Positions 8,903 through 18,482 are shown, numbered from the stretch's first letter. The stretch is 64,000 nucleotides of DNA from Verrucomicrobiota bacterium (GCA_021733945.1 JAIPJX010000006.1:17947-81946); one strand, 5' to 3'. Notes: generated from the sequence alone by a model not told the origin. Made by a program: numbers and translations.

Positions 8903-9673
8903 TTACGTTTTCAACGGGGTGCGTCGTGCCAGCCTCGACAGAAGCACCAGACCCGCCAGAACTGTCAGCACACTAAAAATCTGCGCCGGGGTGATCATCC
9001 CGGCAACATAACGTTTGGGATAATCCCCACGAAACGTTTCTACAAAGGCCCGGAGCATGGAGTACGCGACCAGGTAGATGCCGAACACCTGCCCCTCGAA
9101 ACGCCTTTTCCGATACCACCACGCCAACGCAAAATAGAGCGCGAAATTGAGGATCGATTCATACACCTGGACCGGGTGCACCGCAACACCGCCGGTCCAG
9201 TGATCCGCAGGGAACCGAATGGCCCAGGGCAAATCCGTCGGTCTGCCGTAACAACAACCCGTCATCAGGCACCCCAACCGCCCAAACCCGTGTCCCAACG
9301 CAATGCTGGGGGAAAGACTGTCCGCCAGAGTCCAGAGCGAGAGCTTCTTTAGACGGGCATAAACAATCGTTGCCAGCGAGGCACCCACCAGCCCCCCGTA
9401 AAACACCAATCCACTGCGCCGCAACATAAAAACCTCCCACAGAGGTTTCCCTGCAAACTCTTCTTTCCAGAAGTACAGCACATACCAGGTCCGGGCTCCC
9501 ACGATCGCGCCCCCAATCAGCCAGGGTGCCAGGTCGATGATCGTTTGCGCGGATATCCCATACCGCTCAGCCCTCCGGCTGGCAGTCCAAAATCCAGCCA
9601 CAAAAGCCAGAGCAGCCAGAATCCCATACCAGTAGATGGCCACCCCCCCGAATTGAAAAGCGATGCTATGCAC
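8903..9673 (-). CDS. lgt: Prolipoprotein diacylglyceryl transferase
   Basis: A 256-residue integral membrane enzyme that moves diacylglycerol from phosphatidylglycerol to the lipobox Cys of prolipoproteins. It starts with GTG (MHSIAFQFGGVAIYWYGILA). The Lgt core is recognised in GLVFYGGLVGA, in the variant signature HGFGRLGCLMTGCCYG (about 128-143) and in HPVQVYESILNF. The last parts, GQVFGIYLVAYSMLRAFVETFRGD and the closing helix, fit the family and the length is normal. The Cys-rich GCLMTGCC variant is common in Verrucomicrobia and Planctomycetes as far as I recall. It probably heads the lgt-rluD-DUF456 run. Confidence 0.92.
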   Translation of the reverse strand: MHSIAFQFGGVAIYWYGILAALAFVAGFWTASRRAERYGISAQTIIDLAPWLIGGAIVGARTWYVLYFWKEEFAGKPLWEVFMLRRSGLVFYGGLVGASLATIVYARLKKLSLWTLADSLSPSIALGHGFGRLGCLMTGCCYGRPTDLPWAIRFPADHWTGGVAVHPVQVYESILNFALYFALAWWYRKRRFEGQVFGIYLVAYSMLRAFVETFRGDYPKRYVAGMITPAQIFSVLTVLAGLVLLSRLARRTPLKT

Positions 9674-9789
9674 GTTTGACCCTGAACCTACGGATCGACC
9701 AAACCGCTGACAAGCGGGAATACCGGATCAATCGCCACGGGGAGGAATGAGGTCCTCCGAGTCCCGCTGCCAGTCGGCCAACGGATCCG

Positions 9790-9985
9790 GAGGGTGGGCG
9801 AAGCGTCCGCAGAGCCGCGGGTCATTGGAAGGCTGGAGTAGTCCGTTTGGAACGGATGTCTGCCTCGCGGCTCGAGCGGTGGATACGGAATCCGGATCGC
9901 CTCATTTTTTCACCGGAAGGTACGGGGAGGACCCTGTGGCTTTTTGCGGGAGCCTTCCAAAGCGGCGACGGGTTTGGGCGAACCA
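9790..9985 (+). repeat. Interspersed repeat B, copy 1
   Basis: The core runs from about 9836: GTCCGTTTGGAACGGATG, then GTCTGCCTCGCGG, then GATCGCCTCATTTTTTCACC. It recurs with few differences at 14850-15030 and 52855-53045, always in non-coding DNA and in the same orientation. Just before it is a short piece of the GGGCGAAGCGTCC type found in repeat A. There is no transposase and no clear terminal inverted repeat. Confidence 0.8.
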
Positions 9986-10212
9986 GGGGATTCGTGTCTG
10001 CCATTGGGATGCATTCCAGGGCATGGCGTCGGAAAAATCGATCGTGTTTTGGAGTGCGCCATTCTGTCTTGCACGTGGAATTCATTTCCGACTCACAAAA
10101 ACCTTGCACGTTCGTCGAAACACCCCCTACGCTGCACTCCTCAGCGACACTTCGTTGTTTAATGTTAAATGAAGCGGGCTGTGTTCCGCTCCTCTCAATT
10201 GTACCCTTTTTG

Positions 10213-12462
10213 ATGAAAAAACTAATTCTGCTTTTGCTTGTTGGAACGATAGTGCTTGACGATCAATCGTCCCTGCTTCCCATCTCTTCAGTATCTGCCG
10301 CTCCGGTGAATCCGCGAATCTCCTCCTGGCTGACGGCACCCTCCGGGCAATACGCGCGGCTGTACCGCACGTATGCGGACGAACAGGCGGACACTGCCGT
10401 ATCCGTCTGGAGCAATACAAACTATGCCCAGGAGCAACCCGCCTATGCGGGGGTGCAGAAGGTCAGTCACTCGGGCAACTTCGTGTATTTGCGCACCACC
10501 GGACTGGCCCTGGGCCACGTCATGGGCCCGTGGTATAACAACACCGGAGCCGGGGGCGCGCTTGAGGTGTTCGGCAACTGGCCCGAGGCGATTTACGGCG
10601 ATTATCGGTTTCCTCTGCAACCCACGATTCCCTCCGTACGAACCCCGTTTCCCGGAGGTGCCATCGGTTTGATGGTCGACGGGACCGTGATCTTTTCCTC
10701 CAGCGATGCGTATTCCTGGGACAACAACGAGGATGGAACGGGCAACGGAAAAGACACGCTGCCCGGCCCGCAAGCGGGCGGCTTCGGGGACGGCATCTGG
10801 AACCACGACGCCTACATCACCGAGAGCAACACCTTCGACAAGTCAAACTCACACGCCGCCGGAAACCAGCTTCACTACCACGCCGCTCCGATGAAGCTCC
10901 GATTCCTCCTGGGCGACTCGGTTCAGGCCGTGCGGCAGGCCAACGGCGAGTTTCTTTATTCCGACAATTTCAACGGCACCCATTCGCCCATCCTCGGTTG
11001 GATGAACGACGGATACCCGCTTTACGGACCTTACGGTTTCAGCAATCCCGATGATCCCACCAGCCCCGTTCGTCGCATGATCTCGGGCTTCATCGTGCGC
11101 GACGGCAGCAACGGCACCTACGACATTCCGTCCAGCGGACGCGTCCGACTTCCCGCCTGGATGGTCCGTTCGACCGGCCGCGGGCCGGACCTCACGGTGA
11201 ATCAGAAGGGCCCCACCCATGCCGCGGTTCCGGTTCCCTATTTCATGGAGGACTACGATTTCAAGGGGGACCTCCAGGGTTTCTCCCCTTACGACGGCAC
11301 GGGAATCTTTGACGAGAACCGGCACTACGACATGAATGAATTCAACGTGCGATTCTGCAGGACTCCGGAGTTCCCGGACGGGACCTGGGCCTACTTCACC
11401 TGCATCGATGGCAGCGGGAATCCCACCTTCCCTTACAACGTCGGCCGCGATTATTTTGGCGATCCGGCTCAGGGAGGCATCGTGAGGAACATCACCGAAG
11501 ACCTGACCACCGATTTCGAAGGGGGACCGAATCTGCCGGTGATTCTCGAATCTCCCAGCGTCAACGGGGACACGGTCACCCTCACCTGGAACGGAGCGGA
11601 GGGCGGTTCGTACACCGTCGAATCGGCGGACGATCCTTCGGCCACCAGCTGGACCGAGGTCGTCAGCGGGGTGATCACCACTTCGAACCAGGGCTCGGCA
11701 ACCGATGCTTCCAGGGTGGGCGCACGGTTCTACCGGGTGACCCGAACCGCTCTCGCGGCTTATGACGCAGTGGGAAGCGCCAGTGGCGCCGGCGAGGGCG
11801 GCGGCCAGGGAGGAGGAGGCGGCGGTGGAGCGGGGGGAATCACGATCGGCCAGGTCACTCCAAACAGCGCCGACCCGGGGAGCACGGTCTCTGTCAGCAT
11901 CACCCTTTCCGGTGCCATGCTTCCACCGGCCAACGTTGCTCCGACTGCCGTCTCCATCGGCTCGATTGCCGCCACGTCCATCACCTACGACGGTTCCGTG
12001 GTGACTGCCGTGTTCACCCTGCCGGAGGGCACCACCGGGGCTCAGGATCTGAGCGTTACCCTTCCTCCGCCGCCAAACTTACAGGACGCCGTGGTGATCA
12101 CCTCGGCCGGAGCGTTCACCATCACCGGCACCCAGGGCGGAACCGGCGGGGGCGGGGGGGCCGGCATCAGCAGCGTTTCACCCCAGACCGGGACGCGCGG
12201 AACTTCGGTGACCCTTTCGATCGAACTGGATCCCGCGGCAACTCCTGCGGTGCCTCCGGCGAACGCGCCACTGCCTGCGGTGACGGTGGGAGCGATCAAC
12301 GCCACCCAGGTCGCGCGCAACAACAATACGATCACCGCAACCCTGGTGATTCCGCCCAACGCGCCCATCGGCACGAAGGAGATTGTCGTGACCTTCGAAC
12401 CCGCACCCGGGAAGGAGTCCGGTCCCAGCTACAAACTGGCCGGGGTTTTTCGGGTTGACTGA
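10213..12462 (+). CDS. Secreted YHYH-domain protein with two IPT/TIG-like domains
   Basis: A 749-residue exported protein with a signal peptide (MKKLILLLLVGTIVL). The frame is open from 9847, but that part is repeat DNA. Residues 40-440 form a YHYH domain: NQLHYHAAPMKLRFLLGDSV carries the name-giving motif, followed by GWMNDGYPLYGPYGF and FDENRHYDMNEFNVRF. Two Ig-like IPT/TIG repeats follow (ITIGQVTPNSADPGSTVSVS and ISSVSPQTGTRGTSVTLSIE), joined by Gly-rich linkers. The YHYH fold has no firmly known function; many conserved His residues suggest metal binding. The copper-related MbnP/MbnH-like fusion 54 bp downstream supports that idea and suggests co-transcription. Confidence 0.83.
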   Translation: MKKLILLLLVGTIVLDDQSSLLPISSVSAAPVNPRISSWLTAPSGQYARLYRTYADEQADTAVSVWSNTNYAQEQPAYAGVQKVSHSGNFVYLRTTGLALGHVMGPWYNNTGAGGALEVFGNWPEAIYGDYRFPLQPTIPSVRTPFPGGAIGLMVDGTVIFSSSDAYSWDNNEDGTGNGKDTLPGPQAGGFGDGIWNHDAYITESNTFDKSNSHAAGNQLHYHAAPMKLRFLLGDSVQAVRQANGEFLYSDNFNGTHSPILGWMNDGYPLYGPYGFSNPDDPTSPVRRMISGFIVRDGSNGTYDIPSSGRVRLPAWMVRSTGRGPDLTVNQKGPTHAAVPVPYFMEDYDFKGDLQGFSPYDGTGIFDENRHYDMNEFNVRFCRTPEFPDGTWAYFTCIDGSGNPTFPYNVGRDYFGDPAQGGIVRNITEDLTTDFEGGPNLPVILESPSVNGDTVTLTWNGAEGGSYTVESADDPSATSWTEVVSGVITTSNQGSATDASRVGARFYRVTRTALAAYDAVGSASGAGEGGGQGGGGGGGAGGITIGQVTPNSADPGSTVSVSITLSGAMLPPANVAPTAVSIGSIAATSITYDGSVVTAVFTLPEGTTGAQDLSVTLPPPPNLQDAVVITSAGAFTITGTQGGTGGGGGAGISSVSPQTGTRGTSVTLSIELDPAATPAVPPANAPLPAVTVGAINATQVARNNNTITATLVIPPNAPIGTKEIVVTFEPAPGKESGPSYKLAGVFRVD

Positions 12463-12516
12463 ACTCACCCGTCGGACCCGCCCCGATCCGCGGGGCCGCC
12501 GCGGCGATACGAACCG

Positions 12517-14289
12517 ATGCGAATGAAGGCACCCTCCCGACTCCCGGCCCTGCTTGCGCTGCTGCTGGGGTGCGGGACGGTGCCCGCGGGAGAGTTGTCG
12601 TTCGTTTTCGAAACACGCCTGAACGACCGCCCATTGATTCTGGACGAATCAATGGGCACGAATGCGATCGGGCAGGTGGTTTCAGTCAGTCGCCTCGACT
12701 GGCTGCTTTCCGAAATCCAACTGCATTCGGAGGAGAACGGCTGGCTGGCAGCAAGCCGGGATTCGTTTTTTATCAGTGAAGGCAGGGGGCGAAACCGGTT
12801 CTCGATGACTGATGCTCCCGCCGGGCGATTCGACCGTCTTTCATTTCGCATCGGGTTGAATCCGGAAACCAACGCAGCCAATCCAGCAAGCCACGGTCCG
12901 GCGCATCCGCTCAACCCGGTTCTGAACGGATTGCACTGGAGCTGGCAGAACGGCTACGTATTCCTGGCGCTCGAAGGCAAATGGACGGACCCGGAAACAT
13001 CGCGGTCCGGCGGGTACTCCTATCACCTGGGCAACGATCACATGCGGATGATCGTCGACCTGCCTCTCGAGTTGACACTGCCCACCGATCGACCCGTCAA
13101 ACTCCGGCTCGATCTCGACACCGTGCTCGGCGGCCCGGCACCGATTGCCTTTGGCACGGACACCGCCTCGACCCACGGACGCAGGGGGGATCCGCTGGCA
13201 GACAAACTGCAGACCAACGCCGTGGCCGCCTTCAGCGTCGAATGGATCAACCGCACCCCGGTCGAGCCAGACAGCAAACCGGCCGCATCCATCGTTCTGA
13301 TCAACCCCCAGGCAACCCCATACCGGTTCACTTTCGGACGACAGTTTCCGCCACCCCGCTTGCCCAGGGACAATCCACTGACTCGGGAAGGAGTGGCCCT
13401 GGGGCGGGAGTTGTTCCAAGAACCGCTGCTGTCGCTCACGGAAAACCAGTCGTGCGCCTCGTGCCATCAGCCCGCCGCGGGCTTCGTGGATCCGGGCAGG
13501 GCCTTCAGTCTCGGCGCTGAAGGATCGGCTGGAACGAGAAACACAATGCCGCTCTTCAACCTGGCCTGGAAGGAACGATTCTTCTGGGATGGCCGCGCCG
13601 CAACGCTCAGGGAACAGGTGCTGATGCCGATCCAGAATCCGATCGAAATGCACGAGACCCTGCCGCGTGCCGTGGCCAAACTTGAGTCGGCCGGTTATTC
13701 ACCCCGGTTCAATGCGGCTTTCGATTCACCGGAAATCAACCCGGATCGGGTCGCCCGCGCGCTGGAGCAATTCGTGCTCACCATCATCAGTCAGGATTCC
13801 AGGTTTGATCGCGCCATGCGCGGCAAGGCGACACTGACCGAATTGGAGAAGAAGGGATTCCTGTTGTTCAACACCGAGTACGATCCACGGCGTGGACTTT
13901 ACGGTGCCGATTGTTTTCACTGCCATGGAGGTCCGCTCTTCAGCAACAACGGGTTTGCCGACAATGGGCTCGACCAAACCTACCGGGACAGAGGGCTTGG
14001 CGGACATACCGGCCGCAAACAGGACGAGGGTCGTTTCGCAGTACCTTCCCTGAGGAATGTCGAACTCACCGCTCCGTACATGCACGACGGCCGCTTTCGC
14101 ACCCTGGAAGAGGCGGTGGCCCACTACGGCGGAGGAGTGCGTCCGTCGCCATCGCTGGATCCAAACCTGGCGAAACATCCGGTCGGCGGAGTGCCCCTGC
14201 CACCGGCGCAGCAGCAGGCCCTGGTGGCATTTCTGAAAACGCTGACTGACGACCAGTTTCGCCCGGACACTGCAGACGGGCGCTTCTGA
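12517..14289 (+). CDS. MbnP-MbnH-like fusion: copper-protein domain plus di-heme peroxidase domain
   Basis: A 590-residue exported protein with a signal peptide at residues 1-25. Residues 26-185 match the MbnP pattern: a beta-sandwich opening FVFETRLNDRPL, then HPLNPVLNGLHWSWQNGYVF with Trp141 and Trp143, and a later YHLGNDHMRM His cluster. Residues 280-590 are a di-heme cytochrome c peroxidase/MauG/MbnH-type domain with two CxxCH haem sites, CASCH (313-317) and CFHCH (466-470). In Methylosinus MbnH oxidises a Trp of MbnP to kynurenine to make a copper site. Finding both in one chain is inference from motifs, but strongly suggestive. It follows the YHYH gene by 54 bp. Confidence 0.82.
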   Translation: MRMKAPSRLPALLALLLGCGTVPAGELSFVFETRLNDRPLILDESMGTNAIGQVVSVSRLDWLLSEIQLHSEENGWLAASRDSFFISEGRGRNRFSMTDAPAGRFDRLSFRIGLNPETNAANPASHGPAHPLNPVLNGLHWSWQNGYVFLALEGKWTDPETSRSGGYSYHLGNDHMRMIVDLPLELTLPTDRPVKLRLDLDTVLGGPAPIAFGTDTASTHGRRGDPLADKLQTNAVAAFSVEWINRTPVEPDSKPAASIVLINPQATPYRFTFGRQFPPPRLPRDNPLTREGVALGRELFQEPLLSLTENQSCASCHQPAAGFVDPGRAFSLGAEGSAGTRNTMPLFNLAWKERFFWDGRAATLREQVLMPIQNPIEMHETLPRAVAKLESAGYSPRFNAAFDSPEINPDRVARALEQFVLTIISQDSRFDRAMRGKATLTELEKKGFLLFNTEYDPRRGLYGADCFHCHGGPLFSNNGFADNGLDQTYRDRGLGGHTGRKQDEGRFAVPSLRNVELTAPYMHDGRFRTLEEAVAHYGGGVRPSPSLDPNLAKHPVGGVPLPPAQQQALVAFLKTLTDDQFRPDTADGRF

Positions 14290-14382
14290 TCAATCCCAGC
14301 TCCAGAGTCGTGGGCCCATCCCACTGAAGTTTCGAGCGGATGTTTACCCCCCGACAGGGGTGGGGGATGCGGAATCACCTCC

Positions 14383-14490
14383 ATGTTCGCCCCAGAACGT
14401 ATGGGGAGGACCCTGTTGTTTTTCGTTGGGAGCGTGCAAAGCGTCGACGCCGCTTTGGTCCTGCCCGAAGGGACAAACCCACTCACTCCC
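14383..14490 (+). repeat. Partial repeat B-like module, inverted copy at 19030-19120
   Basis: The segment carries GTATGGGGAGGACCCTGTTG (a repeat B piece), then GTCGACGCCGCTTTGGTCC and AAACCCACTCACTCC. The second half appears in reverse complement at 19030-19080 (GAGTGAGTGGGTTTACCTC, then ACCAAAGCGCCGACGCCGC). The two places are therefore related interspersed repeats in opposite orientation. Confidence 0.7.
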
Positions 14491-14565
14491 AATCAGGATC
14501 CCATTCCGTTCAAAGGCAAGCCATGAGGAACCTCGAAATCCTCAACGAGGACATCTCCGCCCCTT

Positions 14566-14842
14566 AAACGAATGGCAGTGCGCTTCGCCCTGCCTCCTGG
14601 GAGCGGGGGAAGGTGGCGCGAACCGTCCCGGTGAGCGTTTCCAGGATTTGGACCTTGCAGGGGGGGCGGCTCAGCGGGACGCTTCGCCCTACCGCCATTA
14701 GTTTAAGCTATTCGGAGGGTAGGGCGAATCCGTCCCGGTGAGCCGACAAGCGGTTGAGCGGCTCAGCGAGGACGCTTCGCCCTACCATTTCAGTTCTTAA
14801 ACTAATGGCAGTGCGCTTCGCCCTACCGCCATTCGTTTAAGA
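14566..14842. repeat. Interspersed palindromic repeat A, copy 1
   Basis: A mosaic of short units: TTAAACGAATGGCAGTGCG, GGGACGCTTCGCCCTACC, GTGAGCCGACAAGCGG and CCATTCGTTTAAG, in both orientations. The same units make up 35812-36000, 52615-52855 and 54485-54602. The units are partly self-complementary, so the transcript could fold into long hairpins. Confidence 0.85.
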
Positions 14843-14849
14843 GGATTTG

Positions 14850-15030
14850 GAATGCGGGGGTGGTCCATTTGGAACGGATGCCTGCCTCGCGGCGGGAGCA
14901 GTGGATACCAAATCGGGATCGCCTCATTTTTTCATCGGAACATAAGGGAAAGACCGGGTTGTTTAGGTATCGGCAAAGCGGCGTCGGTCGCAGCGCGAAA
15001 GACTCCACCCTCCACAGGGCGATGGGATTG
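14850..15030 (+). repeat. Interspersed repeat B, copy 2
   Basis: Matches 9836-9985 and 52855-53045 through GGTCCATTTGGAACGGATG, CTGCCTCGCGG, GATCGCCTCATTTTTTCATC and GCAAAGCGGCGTCGGTCGC. It directly follows repeat A, the same order as at 52615-53045, so A and B may move or be copied as one unit. Confidence 0.8.
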
Positions 15031-15132
15031 ATTTTTGCAGTTCGGATGGATTCCAAGGTTCAGACAAACCCGGGGCACCGCACCGAACAGTGGGGCTCGA
15101 CGGCGCGGGATTGAAAGGATATTGAAGAGGCG

Positions 15133-16812
15133 ATGACTCACTTTAAGAAACGCTCTCTGGTTCGTTCATTCCCAGGTCTTCTCGCCTGGATCTGCACCAT
15201 CGCGGCCGTGGTCCACCCGCTGCTCGCTCAAAACGATGACAAGATCCTGCGCGTATTCATTTTCGCCGGGCAATCCAACATGGTGGGATCGGACTCAAAG
15301 GTGAAGGACATCGAGCGCTTCCCGCCGTTTGCCGGTTTGGACAAACCGCAGCCGGACGTCAGGTTCTCGTACAGCATCGGCCGTGAGAACAAGACGCAAT
15401 CGGATGGCTGGGTCGATCTGCAGCCCGTCAACAACGTGGTCGGTCCGGAGCTGAGTTTCGCGCGCAGGATCACTCGGAACATCCGGGCACCCATTGCCAT
15501 CATCAAGTGCGCCGCCGGCGGCACGCACCTCGGCGGGGATTGGAATCCGGATGAACCCCGGGGATTCAAGATGTATCCGCTGGCCCTGGAGTGGGTCCGC
15601 TCCGCCCTGAAAGACCTGGATCGGCGGAAGATCCCCTACCGGATCGAGGGATTTATGTGGCACCAGGGCGAAAACGACATGTTCGAGAAGGACTACATGC
15701 CGAACTACGGAAAGAACCTCGCGAACTTCCTGGCGAGTTGGCGGCGTGATCTCGGCACACCCGACCTGCGGTTCTACATCGGCGAATTGTGCACCAAGAC
15801 GATCTGGGGCATGGACCTGCGTCCGCGCATGTACGCGATCAGCCTGGGCCAAAAGCAGGTCACCGAAGCCGATCCGCTGGCGGACTACATCCCGACCTCG
15901 CACGTGGGGGTGGAGATCGGCGGCGGGGTCGGTCTGCACTACCACTACGGAACCCTCGGGCAGCTGGAGCACGGCGAAAACTACGCGGACGCCTACCTCC
16001 GGAACATCGGCAAGGAGAAAAAGACGGCTCGCCCACTTCCCGACTGGCCGTATGCCGCGAAAAGCAAAGTCAGACTCTTCGTGCTGGCGGGGCATCGGAA
16101 CATGGAGGGGGAGCGCGCGTTCATCCAGGAACTCGCCGCGTTGCCGGGGAAATCGAAGTTTTCCGAGGACAATCCCCGCATCGCTTACAAGTACAGCATC
16201 GGCGGAGGATACAAGGTGTCCGATGGCTGGGAACCGCTTGGCCCCGCCGGGTTCTACGATACCTTCGGCCCGGAACTTAGTTTCGGAGCGCGTCTGTCCA
16301 CGCAACTGAGCGAGAACATCGCGATCGCCAAGTTTACACACAGCGGCACTCAGATCATCGACTGGACCCCCGAGGGAAGTATGGCGAAGTCACGCAACAT
16401 CTTCCCCAATTTCATGGCATTTATTCGGGATTCGATACGGGAACTCACCGAAAAGGGCCACGAGGTCGAGTTGGCAGGAGTTTTTTATCATCTCGGCGAG
16501 AACGACATGTCGTTCCATCCCTTTCGGGAGAGGGCGGCCAGCCAGCTCGCCTCTCTTGTAACGGGGAGCCGCAGAGATCTGGCACTGCCCGGGCTGCGTT
16601 GGTTTGTCAGCCAGCAACCGCCCACGGACGACCCGCAGGTGAACGACATCGACGTGACAGCCGCCATCGAGAAACTCGCCGCAACGGACGATGACCTGAT
16701 TCACATCAAGGCCTTCAATCTTCCCAGTCAGGAGGAGAAGCTCGTGATCACGACACCGGGAATCGTTGCGCTGGGCGAGGTAATCGCTGCAGGCTACCTC
16801 GAACATCAGTAA
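15133..16812 (+). CDS. Secreted double SASA (sialate O-acetylesterase-like) protein, second domain degenerate
   Basis: A 559-residue protein with a signal peptide ending near residue 32. Residues 38-290 are a carbohydrate esterase of the SASA/DUF303 type: FAGQSNMVG has the nucleophile Ser48, VGPELSFARRI follows, then WHQGENDMF and a C-terminal His block (GLHYHYGTLGQLEHGENY). Residues 312-557 repeat the fold but read LAGHRNMEG, so the Ser is Arg322, and the closing His block is absent. The second domain is thus probably inactive, perhaps a binding or structural module. These enzymes remove acetyl groups from plant or algal polysaccharides outside the cytoplasm. It is preceded by repeat B. Confidence 0.83.
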   Translation: MTHFKKRSLVRSFPGLLAWICTIAAVVHPLLAQNDDKILRVFIFAGQSNMVGSDSKVKDIERFPPFAGLDKPQPDVRFSYSIGRENKTQSDGWVDLQPVNNVVGPELSFARRITRNIRAPIAIIKCAAGGTHLGGDWNPDEPRGFKMYPLALEWVRSALKDLDRRKIPYRIEGFMWHQGENDMFEKDYMPNYGKNLANFLASWRRDLGTPDLRFYIGELCTKTIWGMDLRPRMYAISLGQKQVTEADPLADYIPTSHVGVEIGGGVGLHYHYGTLGQLEHGENYADAYLRNIGKEKKTARPLPDWPYAAKSKVRLFVLAGHRNMEGERAFIQELAALPGKSKFSEDNPRIAYKYSIGGGYKVSDGWEPLGPAGFYDTFGPELSFGARLSTQLSENIAIAKFTHSGTQIIDWTPEGSMAKSRNIFPNFMAFIRDSIRELTEKGHEVELAGVFYHLGENDMSFHPFRERAASQLASLVTGSRRDLALPGLRWFVSQQPPTDDPQVNDIDVTAAIEKLAATDDDLIHIKAFNLPSQEEKLVITTPGIVALGEVIAAGYLEHQ

Positions 16813-16849
16813 GAGAGGCGCCTTCGGATTTCCTGGAGGGTGTTCAAGA

Positions 16850-16900
16850 AGTGAGACTTCTTACGTCGGCTCCCCTTTTTTACACACGCTCTGAGAACGA
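16850..16900 (+). repeat. Interspersed repeat C, copy 1
   Basis: Contains GAAGTGAGACTTCTTACGTC, GGCTCC and ACACACGCTCTGAGAACGAG. The unit with GTGAGCCTTCTTACGTCGG and CTACTTTTCAGACACGC recurs at 38612-38662 and 53050-53100 and, inverted, inside the element at 38383-38492. GAAGTGAGACTTC is itself a short palindrome. Confidence 0.75.
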
Positions 16901-17031
16901 GTCCCAGGAACTTTGGAGCGCCGTCGCCGGCCATGGAAGTTCACGCTCGCATTGAAAGGACCCCTCGCCCGTTGGCGGCCCGGTAAAAAACGGCTCGCCT
17001 GCGCAGGGCGCATCGGGAAAGCTGCTCCATC

Positions 17032-18408
17032 ATGCGAACTGTATTTAGCGGGATCCGCGCCTGCGCCTGCCTGATGGCTGTTGGGTTTGGTTTGAGCCTG
17101 GCAGGTGGAATCAATGCGAGCGCCTGGGCGCAAGGCCCGGAGGTGCCCGAGTTGACTCTGGTGGGCGATTGGAAGATTCAAGTCAGCTTATCCGGCCCCT
17201 CGCCAGGGAAACCACGCATCGTGATCGTGGACGTGCCGCCCGCTCAAGTCCTGGAAGTCGCGGGGGAACGCCATGAATCGCTGCCGATGTTTAATCCCCG
17301 CGCCGGAGGTTGGGCCCGGGGCGCGGCATTGCGTGGCGTCCGGGCGCAGGAGTGCACCACGCGCTTTCTCGTGGACCCTGAAAGTGTTGTCCTCCGCACC
17401 GGTACCGCCCCGGACGCGCCCCTGTGGCAGCGGGACGTGGACTACGCCATTGATTTGGAATGGGGAACGTTTGGGCGTCTGGACGAAAGCAAACTCAAAC
17501 CGGACCAGCCCGTTTTCGCCTTTTACAAGCACGGCCTCCTGCGCCTCGATTCCATTGTCCTGCTTCCCGACGGAAACATCCGCCTGCGTCAGGGAGAAGC
17601 GCGTTCCTCAGGGCCGCAGCTGCCGAGCCTGCAGGATGGGGAACGTCGTCTGGCCAATGTGTGGCTGCCCGGGCGCATGACCAAACTGGAGCCGCAAAAC
17701 TTGTTCCCAATTTCCGAATCGGTTTATCCCGAACCGGACATTGCCAATCCAACCGTTGCCGAACGATTGATCCCGCGCGCCTGGGCCAAGCTGCGGGAGG
17801 GCCGTCCCATCCGCATTTTGGCCTGGGGCGACAGCGTCACCGTGGGGAGTTATCTTCCCGATCCGGGCCATGACCGGTGGCAGGAACAATTCGTGATCCG
17901 ATTGCGTCAAAAGTTCCCGCAAGCCAGGATTGAATTGATCACCGAGGCCTGGGGTGGGCGCAGCACCGCGAGCTACCTCAGCGAACCGCCCGGAAGCGAA
18001 CATCATTATCAGGAAAAAGTGCTCGCGACTCGGCCTGATCTGATCGTGTCCGAATTCGTGAATGACGCCGGACTGAATCCAGAGCAGGTGGAGGAACGTT
18101 ACGGGAAACTGCTCCGGGATTTTCAGGCTATCGGAGCGGAGTGGATCATTCTCACACCCCATTATGTGCGCCCGGACTGGATGGGACTCACACGGGAACG
18201 GGACATCGACGACGATCCGCGTCCCTATGTGAAGGGGCTGCGCGAGTTTGCACTGAAACATCAGGTCGCCCTGGCCGACGCCTCCCTGCGCTACGGAAGA
18301 TTGTGGCGCCAGGGCATTCCCTACAGCGCGCTCATGCTCAATTCCATCAATCATCCCGACGCCCGTGGATTGCGCATTTTCGCGGATAGTCTGATGGCGT
18401 TGTTTTAA
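17032..18408 (+). CDS. Secreted SGNH/GDSL-type hydrolase
   Basis: A 458-residue exported protein with a signal peptide (about 1-32, ending near ASAWAQ). Residues 35-225 form an all-beta region with no recognised family. Residues 255-458 are an SGNH hydrolase: block I ILAWGDSVTVGSYL with the nucleophile Ser, a Gly block in ELITEAWGGRSTASYL, the Asn block LIVSEFVNDAGL, and the Asp-His pair in NSINHPDARGLRIFADSL. Such enzymes deacylate sugars or lipids outside the cytoplasm. The nearby SASA protein suggests polysaccharide deacetylation, an inference from context only. Confidence 0.8.
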   Translation: MRTVFSGIRACACLMAVGFGLSLAGGINASAWAQGPEVPELTLVGDWKIQVSLSGPSPGKPRIVIVDVPPAQVLEVAGERHESLPMFNPRAGGWARGAALRGVRAQECTTRFLVDPESVVLRTGTAPDAPLWQRDVDYAIDLEWGTFGRLDESKLKPDQPVFAFYKHGLLRLDSIVLLPDGNIRLRQGEARSSGPQLPSLQDGERRLANVWLPGRMTKLEPQNLFPISESVYPEPDIANPTVAERLIPRAWAKLREGRPIRILAWGDSVTVGSYLPDPGHDRWQEQFVIRLRQKFPQARIELITEAWGGRSTASYLSEPPGSEHHYQEKVLATRPDLIVSEFVNDAGLNPEQVEERYGKLLRDFQAIGAEWIILTPHYVRPDWMGLTRERDIDDDPRPYVKGLREFALKHQVALADASLRYGRLWRQGIPYSALMLNSINHPDARGLRIFADSLMALF

Positions 18409-18482
18409 AGGAGGCGGAGCCTGATATGCTGGAGGCCGTTCCTCCCGGTGAATATCGGTCCGCCCCCTGTTTTATCGTCGCC

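Larger units (their letters stand above)
14290..15132. other. 843-base non-coding region filled with repeats
   Basis: No credible gene is present. From 14383 a partial module shared with 19030-19120 is followed by repeat A (14566-14842) and repeat B copy 2 (14850-15030). The SASA gene begins right after, so its promoter probably lies in or next to repeat B. Confidence 0.7.
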
